The notes under the pieces were generated by a model. That model was not told the origin of the DNA. It saw only the letters and a program-made list of their open reading frames with translations, and made no database searches. Positions 45,554 through 54,919 of a stretch of 64,000 nucleotides of DNA are shown here, one piece after another; within the stretch, counting starts at the first letter, position 1, and each line of letters opens with the position of its first letter. The position numbers and the translations under genes are program-made. This stretch comes from Clostridia bacterium (GTDB lineage Bacteria; Bacillota; Clostridia; Acetivibrionales; DSM-27016), in the NCBI GenBank assembly GCA_026414765.1, contig JAOAIJ010000028.1:42049-106048 (forward strand), written 5' to 3'.

Positions 45554-45595
45554 AGGCGGGTAGCTAGTAATTATAGCTATCTGCCTATAATTTTT
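45554..45595 (+). terminator. Intrinsic terminator
   Basis: AGGCGGGTAGCTA pairs with TAGCTATCTGCCT (45554-45566 with 45574-45586, two G-T pairs), followed by ATAATTTTT. Confidence 0.8.
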
Positions 45596-45691
45596 ATCAA
45601 CAAAATTTTATGTATATTTTTTATATTTATGCGTATAATATACTGTTTTCCAGTTAATAATTGTATACAGGGGAGTATTATGGCAATTAAT

Positions 45692-45720
45692 TTGACAAAG
45701 TTTCCAGTTTCGCATAAAAT
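45692..45720 (+). promoter_or_regulatory. Sigma-A promoter of the 3D-domain gene
   Basis: Perfect TTGACA (45692-45697), 17-base spacer, TAAAAT (45715-45720). The start codon follows about 43 bases later. Confidence 0.75.
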
Positions 45721-45762
45721 AGTCACAGTCCCTTATAATATTTTAAACAGGAGGTTTAATTC

Positions 45763-46821
45763 GTGATACCACTTGCGAAAAATATTAAAAGGTATTTTTC
45801 ATTAAAGGAGTTTATAGTTGTAGCAGTAGCAATTGTATTCTCTATTACTGTTGGTGTTGGGGTTTTTCAAAATCTAAAAAAGGAAGTAGTTATTAATGAC
45901 AACGGCAAAACCGTTATATTGAAAACAATGAAGAATACCGTAGGTGAAGTTTTAGAGCAGAATGGAACCAGACTGAGTTCTGACGACTTCATAAGTTTAC
46001 CGCTTGGTGCTAAGCTACAGAAGATAAGAAAAAATGAAATATACATAAAAAGAGCTATACCAATATTCGTTACTGTAGATGGTCAGGAGCATAAGATAAT
46101 GACTTACAGGGATACAGTAAAGGATGCCCTGGTAAACAGCCCTTTAAAGCTGACTGATATGGATAGGCTTGTAGGGGCAAGCTTTGGCGATTTAGTATCG
46201 AAAGATATGAAAGTCAAGGTAGTAAGAGTAAGAGAAGAACTGATAAGCGAGAAGACGGCAATTGCGTATAAAACCCTGAGCAGGGAAAACAATCACCTTG
46301 ATAAGGGAAAACAGGTGGTCGTTAAAGACGGTAAGGAAGGAATACGCGAGAAGAAATTCAGAGTAGTGTTTGAGGATGGGAAAGAAGTTTTAAAAGAACT
46401 GTTAAAAGACAGTATAATAATGGCACCCATTAATCAGATAGTGGAATTTGGCACTATTATGAATTTCAAAACATCCAGAGGTGATGTCGTAAGGTATAAA
46501 AAAGAGATTAATATGAGGGCAACAGCCTATACTGCATCGTTTGCCGATACAGGCAAGCACCCGGGTGACCCGGGATTCGGCATAACCTATACCGGTGTAA
46601 GGGCGAAAAGGGGTATTATAGCTGTAGACCCGAAAGTAATACCTTTAGGTACTAAAGTTTATATTGAAGGAGTCGGAAATACACCAGACTATGGCTTTGC
46701 AGTAGCAGCGGACATAGGAAGCGCGATAAAAGGAAACAAAATAGACTTGTATTTCGATGATTCAGGTACCGTTGACCGGTGGGGTGTAAGAAAAGTCAAG
46801 GTCTACATACTTACTGAATGA
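45763..46821 (+). CDS. yabE: YabE-like protein: DUF348, G5 and 3D domains
   Basis: Cell-wall-acting protein of the Sps/resuscitation-promoting group. Order: signal-anchor (residues 18-36), two DUF348 ubiquitin-like repeats (about 40-85 and 90-145), a G5-type domain (about 148-225) and the C-terminal 3D domain (about 245-352) with the three acidic sites in AVDPKVIPLGTKV, AADIGSAIKG and KIDLYFDD. The 3D domain is related to the MltA lytic-transglycosylase barrel, so peptidoglycan cleavage is likely. GTG start, 8 bases after AGGAGG. Followed in Bacillus by rnmV, not seen here. Confidence 0.92.
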   Translation: MIPLAKNIKRYFSLKEFIVVAVAIVFSITVGVGVFQNLKKEVVINDNGKTVILKTMKNTVGEVLEQNGTRLSSDDFISLPLGAKLQKIRKNEIYIKRAIPIFVTVDGQEHKIMTYRDTVKDALVNSPLKLTDMDRLVGASFGDLVSKDMKVKVVRVREELISEKTAIAYKTLSRENNHLDKGKQVVVKDGKEGIREKKFRVVFEDGKEVLKELLKDSIIMAPINQIVEFGTIMNFKTSRGDVVRYKKEINMRATAYTASFADTGKHPGDPGFGITYTGVRAKRGIIAVDPKVIPLGTKVYIEGVGNTPDYGFAVAADIGSAIKGNKIDLYFDDSGTVDRWGVRKVKVYILTE

Positions 46822-46936
46822 TAATAAAAAGAGCTGGTAAATAAAATTGTTAATTTTATTTATTATAAGTTCAACATACTTTTGTTATAAGCCTTGGATG
46901 GCTAATACGGAGTAAATTAAATAAGGGACTGAAATT

Positions 46937-46968
46937 GGCCGGAGTTAATGACCTCCGGCCTTTATTTT
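46937..46968 (+). terminator. Intrinsic terminator
   Basis: Eight-base GC-rich stem GGCCGGAG / CTCCGGCC (46937-46944 with 46953-46960) and TTTATTTT. Confidence 0.85.
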
Positions 46969-47120
46969 AGGATAGGTATACTAACCCTTGATTTGCCTTT
47001 TGTGGACATGGTAAATTATAATGATATAATAAGAGTTGTTTTATACTTAAATGGTTTGTTAAGGGGAAGCCTATATATAAAGGTTAATATTAAGGTGTAC
47101 TTGAGGGAAGGGCTACTAAA

Positions 47121-47987
47121 GTGAGTAATACAAAGGAAATCATAAAAAAATATAATATCAGGTTGACTAAGTCATTGGGGCAGAATTTTCTGAATGACGA
47201 CAGAATTGTTGAAAATATTGTGGACGCAGCCGGAGTCGGAAAAGACGATCTTGTTATAGAGATAGGTCCCGGTGCAGGCAGTATGACCAGGGAACTCTGC
47301 AAAAAGGCGGGCAAAGTGGTCGCGGTTGAGATAGACAAGTACCTGATTCCTGTTCTGAGTGAGACACTTAAGGAATTTGCAAATCTAAGGATTATAAATG
47401 AAGATGTGCTGAAAGTGGATTTTGGAAAGGATATCCTGGATGTATCGGAAGAAGATTTTAAACCGTTAACTGTGAGGGTGGTTGCTAACCTTCCGTATTA
47501 TATTACTACACCGATAATTATGAAATTGTTGGAGGAAAATCCCGGAATAGACTGTATGGTATTCATGGTACAGAAAGAGGTAGCACAGAGGATGGCAGCT
47601 TCTCCCGGGGGTAAGGATTATGGCGCTTTATCGGTAGCTGTACAGTATTATTCAAAACCGGAGAAGGTATTTGACGTGCCGCCGCACTGCTTTATTCCAC
47701 AGCCGGAGGTGGATTCTACAGTAATAAGGCTTAATATATTGAAAACCCCTTCCGTAGAAGTGCGGGATAAAGATATTTTTTTCAAGACAATAAAAGCTTC
47801 CTTTGGACAGAGGAGAAAAACACTTGTAAATGCATTGAGCAATTCCGGATATTTCATCCGGGATAAAGAAGAAATAAAGAAAATACTTGAGAATATAGGT
47901 ATTGGCGAAAATCAACGCGGGGAAACCTTATCTATAGCACAGTTTGCGCAGCTTGCAAATGAACTGCTGCCAAAAAGGGAGAAATAA
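47121..47987 (+). CDS. rsmA: 16S rRNA dimethyladenosine transferase (KsgA)
   Basis: Dimethylates A1518 and A1519 of 16S rRNA during small-subunit assembly. The 288 residues contain TKSLGQNFLNDDRIV, the SAM motif VIEIGPGAGSMTREL, VAVEIDKYLIPVL and the catalytic NLPYYITTPI, plus the C-terminal domain (FGQRRKTLVNALSN). Start at GTG behind GAGGGAAGGG. Last gene of the yaaO-ksgA-like block; a terminator follows. Confidence 0.96.
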   Translation: MSNTKEIIKKYNIRLTKSLGQNFLNDDRIVENIVDAAGVGKDDLVIEIGPGAGSMTRELCKKAGKVVAVEIDKYLIPVLSETLKEFANLRIINEDVLKVDFGKDILDVSEEDFKPLTVRVVANLPYYITTPIIMKLLEENPGIDCMVFMVQKEVAQRMAASPGGKDYGALSVAVQYYSKPEKVFDVPPHCFIPQPEVDSTVIRLNILKTPSVEVRDKDIFFKTIKASFGQRRKTLVNALSNSGYFIRDKEEIKKILENIGIGENQRGETLSIAQFAQLANELLPKREK

Positions 47988-48059
47988 AATGATGGGGTGC
48001 GGTGGCGGAGATTTTCCTCCGTAACCGAATGCTGCTAGTATAATCTGCTATACGAAATA

Positions 48060-48095
48060 AAAACTGTCCTGCTTTTTGGCGGATGGTTTTTTTTT
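48060..48095 (+). terminator. Intrinsic terminator after rsmA
   Basis: AAAACTGTCC pairs with GGATGGTTTT (48060-48069 with 48081-48090, two G-T pairs), running into nine Ts. Confidence 0.8.
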
Positions 48096-48151
48096 GCATG
48101 TAATCAACATATAAATATTAACAGGAATTATATGCACTCAATAGGTGTTTT

Positions 48152-49525
48152 ATGGAAGCGAAGAACAAGTATTACAGAAGTTTCCTTATATTTGCTCAGG
48201 AGGATATCGGGTATGGGAATAACAGTACTCCTTCTGGCTATGTAAAGATTGAATCCCGGGATGGAAAAGGAAAGCTGAATGTTTCAATCCAGAACCTAAA
48301 GGAAAATGATGAAGGGTCATGCTATAAAATGTATATCTTAAAATGTGATGAAAAAACGTTTTTCCCTGTATGTATCGACGTACTTACCTTGCATAAAAAC
48401 AGGAGTGAGGTTCAGTGGGATTTTAACCCCCGGAATGTAGCGGATTCGGGAATAGATATCGAAGAATTCAATATTGCAGCCGTGGTAGTTGAAAATAAAA
48501 ACAGAACAGGTTGGAATATAATATGTCCTCTTGCTGCTTATAAAGATAAAAAAATACCATGGAGGAATAAGTTGAAGGAAGTCCTTTTAAACAAACAGGA
48601 TAATACCATGGAAAAAGGTGCAATTATTGCAAAGAGGCAAGAAGTGGCCAACGAATATAGTACAGAGATAGAGTGTAAGGATATTGACATTAACCCTATT
48701 CCTGAAAGCAATTATGAGGAGGGTTTGGGAGAAGAGGTCAATACTGAGGAAAGTATTCTTTCTGTAAAACACGAAAGTGTATCAGAAATATATGAAGAGC
48801 GTCCGGCAGAAAGCGAAAATGAGATTACAGATGATAATCCTACCGGGGAGAGTATACCTGATGAAGAAGATAACCAAAATCTTGACAGCAAAACAGATGA
48901 GGGGAAGGCTGATGTACCGTATAGTCCCATATCCGGCAATAGTGATATGATGCAGGAGAGATCTGCCGGCAGTCCTGAACTATGTGCTTATAGAAACAAT
49001 TCATATTGCAATCCACAAATAAACGGAAATATACCGGAGGCGTGTATTAACTGCAATATAAAGAACATAACTGAAGGGGTTATGCTGAAGGATAGGACAA
49101 TAGGTAACAAAACAGATGTACCGGGTATGGAAAAGTTTAAAAAAAGCCTGGACATGAATTTTGAGGTAAATGATCCGTTTGGAAGTAATAGAAAGGACTA
49201 CAAGTGGTGGAAAGTAAACAGCCCTGTTCAACTAAATAATATCTTTTTTCAGTGTAATATAAAAACCCCCCTGTTTTTCAATCCTTCTGTCATGATGTCA
49301 CATTATAAGTACAGATATCTGATAGTTGGTATATATTCTGATAGAATGAGAAAAAGAGAGTATATAGTATGCGGCATTCCGGGGGCCCATGGAATAGACG
49401 ACAAGCCTTTTGGAGATATGTGCAGGTGGGTACAGGTTGAGGGAAACCGCCCAAGATATGGAGCTTTTGGGTATTGGCTTGTGTATATAGACCCGGAAAC
49501 AGGAAATTTTCTGGGGTTTAACTGA
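48152..49525 (+). CDS. Hypothetical protein with acidic linker, 457 aa
   Basis: Not recognised. Three parts: an N-terminal beta-rich domain (1-about 150, YYRSFLIFAQEDIGYG, SGYVKIESRDGKGKL, IPWRNKLKEVLL); a disordered acidic region (about 185-270, rich in Glu, Asp and Ser); and a C-terminal domain from about 325 (NDPFGSNRKDYKWWKV, YRYLIVGIYSDRMRKREYI, CGIPGAHGIDDKPFG, YGAFGYWLVYIDP). Four cysteines cluster near 285-310. No signal peptide, so it is cytosolic. It is a single gene with its own terminator. It may be a spore- or wall-associated scaffold, a guess from location. Confidence 0.65.
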   Translation: MEAKNKYYRSFLIFAQEDIGYGNNSTPSGYVKIESRDGKGKLNVSIQNLKENDEGSCYKMYILKCDEKTFFPVCIDVLTLHKNRSEVQWDFNPRNVADSGIDIEEFNIAAVVVENKNRTGWNIICPLAAYKDKKIPWRNKLKEVLLNKQDNTMEKGAIIAKRQEVANEYSTEIECKDIDINPIPESNYEEGLGEEVNTEESILSVKHESVSEIYEERPAESENEITDDNPTGESIPDEEDNQNLDSKTDEGKADVPYSPISGNSDMMQERSAGSPELCAYRNNSYCNPQINGNIPEACINCNIKNITEGVMLKDRTIGNKTDVPGMEKFKKSLDMNFEVNDPFGSNRKDYKWWKVNSPVQLNNIFFQCNIKTPLFFNPSVMMSHYKYRYLIVGIYSDRMRKREYIVCGIPGAHGIDDKPFGDMCRWVQVEGNRPRYGAFGYWLVYIDPETGNFLGFN

Positions 49526-49536
49526 AACATTATTAT

Positions 49537-49580
49537 AGCTGACCTCCTGTCTGACAATGATTGCGAGGTCAGCTGTTTAT
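49537..49580 (+). terminator. Probable terminator
   Basis: Perfect 10-bp stem AGCTGACCTC / GAGGTCAGCT (49537-49546 with 49565-49574), but only GTTTATT follows. Confidence 0.55.
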
Positions 49581-49684
49581 TGAGATTTTATTGATTGCAG
49601 ACTGATATTGCTGATATAATAGAAATCTATATTAGGGTTCTTAGATGGACAAAATTACTTATCTACAGGTGAGGAGATAAACGA

Positions 49685-51562
49685 ATGAAAAGATTGATTC
49701 CTATCCTGATTTCAATTGTATTGATAGCTGTTTCAGCGGCTCCTGAATCTTATGCAGTTGATAAGGCGGATAGCACAAAGTATGGAAATACCACAGGGAA
49801 CATATCCAATAAAGGACTTGCTGCAGAAAGCGGCGGATGGGTATACTTCGTAAACATGCTTGATAAAGAGACTATTTATAAGTATAGGAAGGGAAGCAAG
49901 AATGCAGTAAAAGTAAATTCAGATCCAAGCTGCAGTATTAGTGTTTTGGGGGAATGGGTATATTATTGCAAGCTGCCGGAAAGGAATATTTACAGGATAA
50001 AAACCAACGGAACCGGCAGGCAGAAGCTCAATAGTGATAAAAGTTCAGATGTAAATGTAGTGAATGACTGGATTTTCTATGTCAATGATTCTGATACAGC
50101 GAATATATACAAAATGAAAACTGATGGAGGTAAAAGGCAGAAATACCTGGACGGACGTTTTAATAATTTATGTGTTAAGGATGGGTTTATGTATTATGTG
50201 GACTCGGAATGCTATGTAGGCAAGACATCCTTGAGCAACTCGAAAATACAGAGGATTCGCGAATCAAGAGATTTCATAATGAATTTAAACGTTGAAGACG
50301 GATGGATCTACTACAGCAGCGATGCATTGTACAAAATCAAGACTGACGGAACCCAAGCCAAGCAGCTTTCTAAAGATGATGCGAGATATATAAATGTAGT
50401 CGGAGACACCATATTTTATACGCGTAACGGACAAATACATAAAATCAGGACTGATGGAACAGAGAAGCAGAAGATAGACAATAAATACAGTAAAAATGTT
50501 ATGTTTATCAATTTTGCCGATAACCAACTATATTTTTTAAACTATTCCAATAATATATATAAGGTTAAGAAGGATGGAACGAGACGTGAAAAACTGTTGG
50601 ACGGCAATTCTGTAAGCAGGATGTATTCATACAATGGGAAGGTTTACATAGTACAACCGGGTGAAATATTAAATATGAACCCTGATGGTACGGGAGTAAA
50701 CGAGACATGTACCCTGGAGCGGAACCTGTACGACCCTGTCTGGTATGAAAACGGGTATGTTTACTACAGTGATAATGTTAACTTAAGGCCGCTTATATAT
50801 AATGAGGAAACGGGTACTCTTTCCGGAAGCTTTGATTCCAGTAGGCCCAATGATCCTAAAGGGCATAAGATTTTCAGCATTACTGTTGACGGCAGGAATA
50901 AAAAGGCCATATATGAAACCAGCAATGAATTCAGAATATTTTGTATAGATGGAGGATGGGTATACTTCATTGAGCAGGGTAAGGTATATAAACTGAAGAC
51001 TGATGGTACAAAAAAGCAGGATATGTCGAAAACCGGCTTACAGGATATTGCCGGATTCAAATATTTGGATGAGGTAATCACATATGGAGGATGGATCTAT
51101 ATCAGCGGAACTAAGCAGCTTGGAGGCAGCGATGAGTTATATAAGGTGAAGGCGGACGGGAAATCGAAGGTACAGTCATTGGCAAAAGGCTTGTTCCGCT
51201 ATTTGGATGTAGATGGGAGCTGGATATATTTTAATAGCTGCTCAGATGGTAAAATATACAAGGTTAAAACAGATGGCTCTTCAAAAACACAAGTGATCAA
51301 GAACAGGTGTGGCGATTTGTATGTGGAAGGAGAATGGATATATTATCGTATGAATTTTTACTATTCCTCTTATGACGGCAGCAGCAGAGGGATATTGTAC
51401 AGAGCTAAAAAGGACGGCTCAGGTCAACAGGTGGTTTCTAATGACAGCATAGAAGAAATTCTGTTTGTAAATAAAGACTGGATTTTCTACAGTATAGAAG
51501 ATAATATTTATAAAATGAATACTGATGGTTCTGGTGCTGAAGAGTCTGGAATACATCCTTAA
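49685..51562 (+). CDS. Secreted DUF5050-type beta-propeller protein
   Basis: Exported 625-residue repeat protein. A signal peptide (MKRLIPILISIVLIAVSAAP, cleaved near ESYA) is followed by about a dozen units of 40-45 residues in the pattern 'G-WIYY...IYKIKTDGT.KQKL' (for example NDWIFYVND, EDGWIYYSSDALYKIKTDGT, VDGSWIYFNSC). This is the PF16472/LDL-receptor-like propeller arrangement. Such proteins usually bind ligands at the cell surface and no enzyme motif is seen. GAGGAG precedes the ATG. Single gene closed by a terminator. Confidence 0.85.
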   Translation: MKRLIPILISIVLIAVSAAPESYAVDKADSTKYGNTTGNISNKGLAAESGGWVYFVNMLDKETIYKYRKGSKNAVKVNSDPSCSISVLGEWVYYCKLPERNIYRIKTNGTGRQKLNSDKSSDVNVVNDWIFYVNDSDTANIYKMKTDGGKRQKYLDGRFNNLCVKDGFMYYVDSECYVGKTSLSNSKIQRIRESRDFIMNLNVEDGWIYYSSDALYKIKTDGTQAKQLSKDDARYINVVGDTIFYTRNGQIHKIRTDGTEKQKIDNKYSKNVMFINFADNQLYFLNYSNNIYKVKKDGTRREKLLDGNSVSRMYSYNGKVYIVQPGEILNMNPDGTGVNETCTLERNLYDPVWYENGYVYYSDNVNLRPLIYNEETGTLSGSFDSSRPNDPKGHKIFSITVDGRNKKAIYETSNEFRIFCIDGGWVYFIEQGKVYKLKTDGTKKQDMSKTGLQDIAGFKYLDEVITYGGWIYISGTKQLGGSDELYKVKADGKSKVQSLAKGLFRYLDVDGSWIYFNSCSDGKIYKVKTDGSSKTQVIKNRCGDLYVEGEWIYYRMNFYYSSYDGSSRGILYRAKKDGSGQQVVSNDSIEEILFVNKDWIFYSIEDNIYKMNTDGSGAEESGIHP

Positions 51563-51605
51563 GTATTATGATTTGCAGTTTACCTTTAAGCAGGTTGCAT
51601 TTTTT

Positions 51606-51654
51606 CTGGTTTTGCCTTATAATGTATATGTGCAAAAACCAGAGATTGCTTTTT
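51606..51654 (+). terminator. Terminator-like hairpin
   Basis: CTGGTTTTGC (51606-51615) pairs with GCAAAAACCAG (51632-51642, one bulge). A T-run occurs a few bases later, at 51650-51654. Confidence 0.5.
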
Positions 51655-51715
51655 GCCGGCAGTGTAGTAATTCCGACGGAGTATTTTTTACATAGTTGTA
51701 TAACCTGGTAATGAT

Positions 51716-51750
51716 GCCTTGTACGCAAAAATTTGTGTACAAGGCTTTTT
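51716..51750 (+). terminator. Intrinsic terminator before amt
   Basis: Perfect GCCTTGTAC / GTACAAGGC stem (51716-51724 with 51737-51745) and TTTTT. Two hairpins in this gap suggest a short RNA or a back-up terminator. Confidence 0.75.
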
Positions 51751-51826
51751 ATGTCTTTTTTCATTTTTCTTGAAACAATGGCGTTGAAAGAACAGTAAAC
51801 TACATTTTCAGAAAGGTGATAGGATC

Positions 51827-53194
51827 ATGTTGGATAATGTAACACTTGCACAAGGAATAAATACAGTTTGGGTGCTATTATGTGCAGCACTTGTTTTTTT
51901 CATGGAAGCCGGTTTTGCGATGCTGGAGGCAGGCTTTATAAGAGCTAAAAATTCTTTGAACATTATTATGAAGGTATTTATTGATTGTTGTTCGGGACTG
52001 CTGGGATACTGGATTCTTGGTTTTGGTGTAATGTACGGTCTGGATAAGTTCGGCATAATCGGGACTACAGGCTTTTTTATGAGTGGAGATATGAGTAACC
52101 TGCCGTTTTTGAAACAATTCGGATTATCTGTTGAGGTATATTGGATGTTCCAGGCGGCTTTTGCTGTGGCAGTAGCTACGATAGTATCCGGAGCAGTCGC
52201 TGAAAGGATGAAATTTTTGCCTTATATGGTGTTCAGCTTTCTGGCTACAGCGGTTATCTATCCAGTTGCGGGACATATGGTATGGAATCCTGACGGTTTG
52301 TTTGCCAAGATGGGGATGCTTGATTTTGCAGGTTCCGCAGCAGTACATTCAGTAGGCGGATGGGCATCACTCGCTGCAGTTCTGGTTCTCGGACCGAGGA
52401 TAGGAAAATATAAAAAAGACGGAAGCGCTAATGTAATACAGGGACACAGCATTCCTTTAGCCGCACTTGGTGCCTTTATACTCTGGTTCGGCTGGTTTGG
52501 CTTTAACCCCGGAAGCGCGCTGAATGCATTTGGAGAGGGCGCGAGCATATCTCATGTGGTGGTTGCTACAAACCTTGCGGCTGCGGCTGGGGGCTTGATA
52601 AGTGCATTATTTACCCAGGTGAGGTATGGCAAGGTAGATGCGAGTATGACTATAAACGGCGCTTTGGCTGGTTTGGTGGCAATTACAGCGGGTTGCGCCT
52701 ATGTAAACCTTTACAGTGCGGCTATAATAGGTGCAGTAGCAGGTGTGCTGGTAGTAATGGCTATAGAGCTTATTGATAAAAAGCATGCTGACGACCCGGT
52801 GGGAGCAATTGCTGTCCATGGAGTATGCGGATCATTTGGTGTTATTGCAGTAGGACTTTTCGCATCGCAATCCGTTAATCCGGCTATAAAAGAGAGTGGG
52901 TTGTTCTTTGGAGGCGGTTTTCACCTGTTGGGAGTTCAGGCAGCAGGGCTTGTAGTAGTTTCTTTATGGGCTTTCGCTGCTACATTTGGGTTGTTTAAGC
53001 TGTTGAAAGCCATATCCGGTATAAGGGTAAGTGCTGAGGATGAAACAGAGGGTATGGATATAAGTGAGCATGGGCTCAGGGCGTACGCACAAACTGCCAT
53101 TGATGACAGTATTGTATTGGAAGATATAAATGAAGATATTTTTGAGGGCGGATCAAGGTCACAGATGGGTATGAAGCTCGAAGAAACAGTATAA
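51827..53194 (+). CDS. amt: Ammonium transporter (Amt/MEP/Rh)
   Basis: Trimeric ammonium channel with 11 membrane helices, 455 residues. It begins near the periplasmic side (FMEAGFAMLEAGFIRAKN) and has the pore residues Asp and His in MLDFAGSAAVHSVGGWAS and the second pore His in GAIAVHGVCGSFG. A 60-residue cytoplasmic tail follows helix 11. GAAAGGTG precedes the ATG. The usual glnK partner is not adjacent; the next gene is unrelated. Confidence 0.95.
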   Translation: MLDNVTLAQGINTVWVLLCAALVFFMEAGFAMLEAGFIRAKNSLNIIMKVFIDCCSGLLGYWILGFGVMYGLDKFGIIGTTGFFMSGDMSNLPFLKQFGLSVEVYWMFQAAFAVAVATIVSGAVAERMKFLPYMVFSFLATAVIYPVAGHMVWNPDGLFAKMGMLDFAGSAAVHSVGGWASLAAVLVLGPRIGKYKKDGSANVIQGHSIPLAALGAFILWFGWFGFNPGSALNAFGEGASISHVVVATNLAAAAGGLISALFTQVRYGKVDASMTINGALAGLVAITAGCAYVNLYSAAIIGAVAGVLVVMAIELIDKKHADDPVGAIAVHGVCGSFGVIAVGLFASQSVNPAIKESGLFFGGGFHLLGVQAAGLVVVSLWAFAATFGLFKLLKAISGIRVSAEDETEGMDISEHGLRAYAQTAIDDSIVLEDINEDIFEGGSRSQMGMKLEETV

Positions 53195-53214
53195 ACAGGC
53201 AGTTGTTATTTTTG

Positions 53215-53250
53215 AAGCAGGAGAATCAGAATCTGATTTTCCTGCTTTTG
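53215..53250 (+). terminator. Intrinsic terminator after amt
   Basis: AAGCAGGAGAATCAG pairs with CTGATTTTCCTGCTT (53215-53229 with 53233-53247, one G-T pair), followed by TT. Confidence 0.75.
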
Positions 53251-53316
53251 GTATATTGTGCACATTTATGGTATAATATATATATAGTGTGCATTTTTTG
53301 TCAGGAGGAAAAAACA

Positions 53317-53655
53317 ATGGTAGTATGTCCAGACTGTAAAACTGAATATGACGGTAATAAAAAAAGCTGCCCGGTATGCAAGCCTGAAAATAGAACAAAA
53401 GATAAGCCTGCGGAAGAGTGGAAATATCTAACCACTGTAAAAAACAATATTGAGTTTGAGATTATCAAAGATGTACTGGAAATGGGGAATATTCCAGTAG
53501 TTCAAAAGGTAAAAGGAATGGATGGATATCTTCAGATCATAATGGGAGTCCCTCTCGCAGGGATAGAGGTTTTTGTCCCCGAAGACAGGTTTGAAGAAGC
53601 AGTCCAACTGCTGGATGCAAAGTCTGCGGACGAGCTCACAGGGGATGTGGATTAA
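53317..53655 (+). CDS. Zinc-ribbon plus DUF2007-like protein
   Basis: A 112-residue protein: an N-terminal zinc ribbon (VVCPDCKTEYD, SCPVCKPEN) and a DUF2007-type domain (YLTTVKNNIEFEIIKDVLEM, GIEVFVPEDRFEEAVQLLDA), a family of putative signalling proteins. AGGAGG lies 9 bases before the ATG. A TATAAT is at 53272-53277. Function unknown; the fold suggests a regulator that binds a partner protein. Confidence 0.8.
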   Translation: MVVCPDCKTEYDGNKKSCPVCKPENRTKDKPAEEWKYLTTVKNNIEFEIIKDVLEMGNIPVVQKVKGMDGYLQIIMGVPLAGIEVFVPEDRFEEAVQLLDAKSADELTGDVD

Positions 53656-53785
53656 AGCTATGCACGATATGTTCCTGCTTTTTTGCTATTGACACGTTTA
53701 TTCAATAAATATACTATTAATATATAATAGAGTGATGCACGTTGTTATATAGACAAAAAATACACTAAATATAGAGGTGGTTTGC

Positions 53786-54364
53786 ATGGCTAAAGATATT
53801 AATAAGGATTCTCTGCTTAAACTGGCTGATGACATAATAAATAAGGATGATCAGGTAAAAATAGTGACTCTGAGCGATGAACTTACAATTTCACAAGTAG
53901 TTAAGTTTTTTGACAGACAGGGAAGGAATTTTACAAAAACCATGATACAGAACTATGTGAGGGTTGGAGTTCTCCCTCCTCCAATTGATAAAAGGTATTA
54001 CACAAAAAACCATTTGATTCTTCTGACACTTATCGACAATCTTAAGGCTATTTATTCACTTGAAGAGATAAGGATGGTACTCGAGCCTATAAGAAACAAC
54101 CCTGAAATCTTTGAAGACGATATTATTAAGACAACTGATGTTTATAAAAACTACCTGACCATGAGAAAGGAATCCTTGGGTAAGTGGAAGGAATCCCTGC
54201 CTCAGCTTTTTGACAAGATTGAGGATCTTGTCAGTGAAGATGGTGTTAAAGATGGGGAGAAGAATACTGCCACAGCATTTATGATAGCGCTGACTGTTAT
54301 GGCAGAGACCATTGCGATGAGGGATCTCATAAATGAAATAATTGTTGAACATATAAAAAAATAA
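53786..54364 (+). CDS. DUF1836 protein with MerR-like helix-turn-helix
   Basis: A 192-residue DUF1836 protein. The central part (FFDRQGRNFTKTMIQNYVRV, VLPPPIDKRYYTKNHLILLTLIDNLK) is MerR-like, the rest helical. It is likely to be a DNA-binding regulator, but its target is unknown. I start at the ATG at 53786, 5 bases after AGAGGTGG, rather than at an upstream GTG. Single gene with a terminator. Confidence 0.78.
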   Translation: MAKDINKDSLLKLADDIINKDDQVKIVTLSDELTISQVVKFFDRQGRNFTKTMIQNYVRVGVLPPPIDKRYYTKNHLILLTLIDNLKAIYSLEEIRMVLEPIRNNPEIFEDDIIKTTDVYKNYLTMRKESLGKWKESLPQLFDKIEDLVSEDGVKDGEKNTATAFMIALTVMAETIAMRDLINEIIVEHIKK

Positions 54365-54372
54365 ATATCAGT

Positions 54373-54438
54373 AAAGGGCCTGTAAATTAGCAAGCTGGCT
54401 GTGTCAAGGGCTATCGCTTCAAGATACAGGCCTTTTGT
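54373..54438 (+). terminator. Probable intrinsic terminator
   Basis: AAAGGGCCTGTA (54373-54384) pairs with TACAGGCCTTTT (54425-54436) around a 40-base loop, followed by GTGTTTTTTGG. Confidence 0.6.
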
Positions 54439-54919
54439 GTTTTTTGGCAGCGAGTTGAGGAGATATTTGGAGATAATTAAAGGAAAAAGGCGATAACATG
54501 AATAAAATACTAATGGCTGTGAAGGAGCAATGTTTGGGGATGCCTTTTAGTATTGCATAAACCTCAGTTGAGGTATATAGTATATAACAGAGCAGCGAAA
54601 TACATACAATGGAGTCACACACTATCATGCTACGATGCAATTCAATTATTTTTGAGAAAGGTGGTTATGGATATGTAAATCAGTAGACTATGCATAATAA
54701 GGACAGCGGTATACCGTAAAAGGAAAGAGGTTAGGAAATGTCAGTTTTTCTATTTGACAAGTACTTGAAAGTTATAATACCAGGCTACATATTTTATGTT
54801 TTGAATCAGAAGCTACAAGCAGTAAGTATTATATGATATATTATACTTATATCGAAGGTATCCTGTTGCATATATTTCCATAGGCTGCCTGGTGTGATTA
54901 TGTATCGGAGGTGGATAGT
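54439..54919. other. Intergenic region with a 32-codon open stretch
   Basis: Nearly 480 bases with no firm gene. At 54738-54836 (+) an ATG opens a 32-residue frame, MSVFLFDKYLKVIIPGYIF onward, behind a weak GAGG; hydrophobic and possibly a small membrane peptide. A TTGACA/TATAAT pair overlaps it with a spacer of only 13 bases. Confidence 0.25.

Noticed and set aside
45679..45766. 28-codon frame whose stop overlaps the yabE GTG start
   Set aside because: A near-perfect promoter (45692-45720) lies inside it, so the message most likely starts within the frame.
54754..54778. TTGACA ... TATAAT pair
   Set aside because: The spacer is 13 bases, too short for a normal sigma-A promoter.
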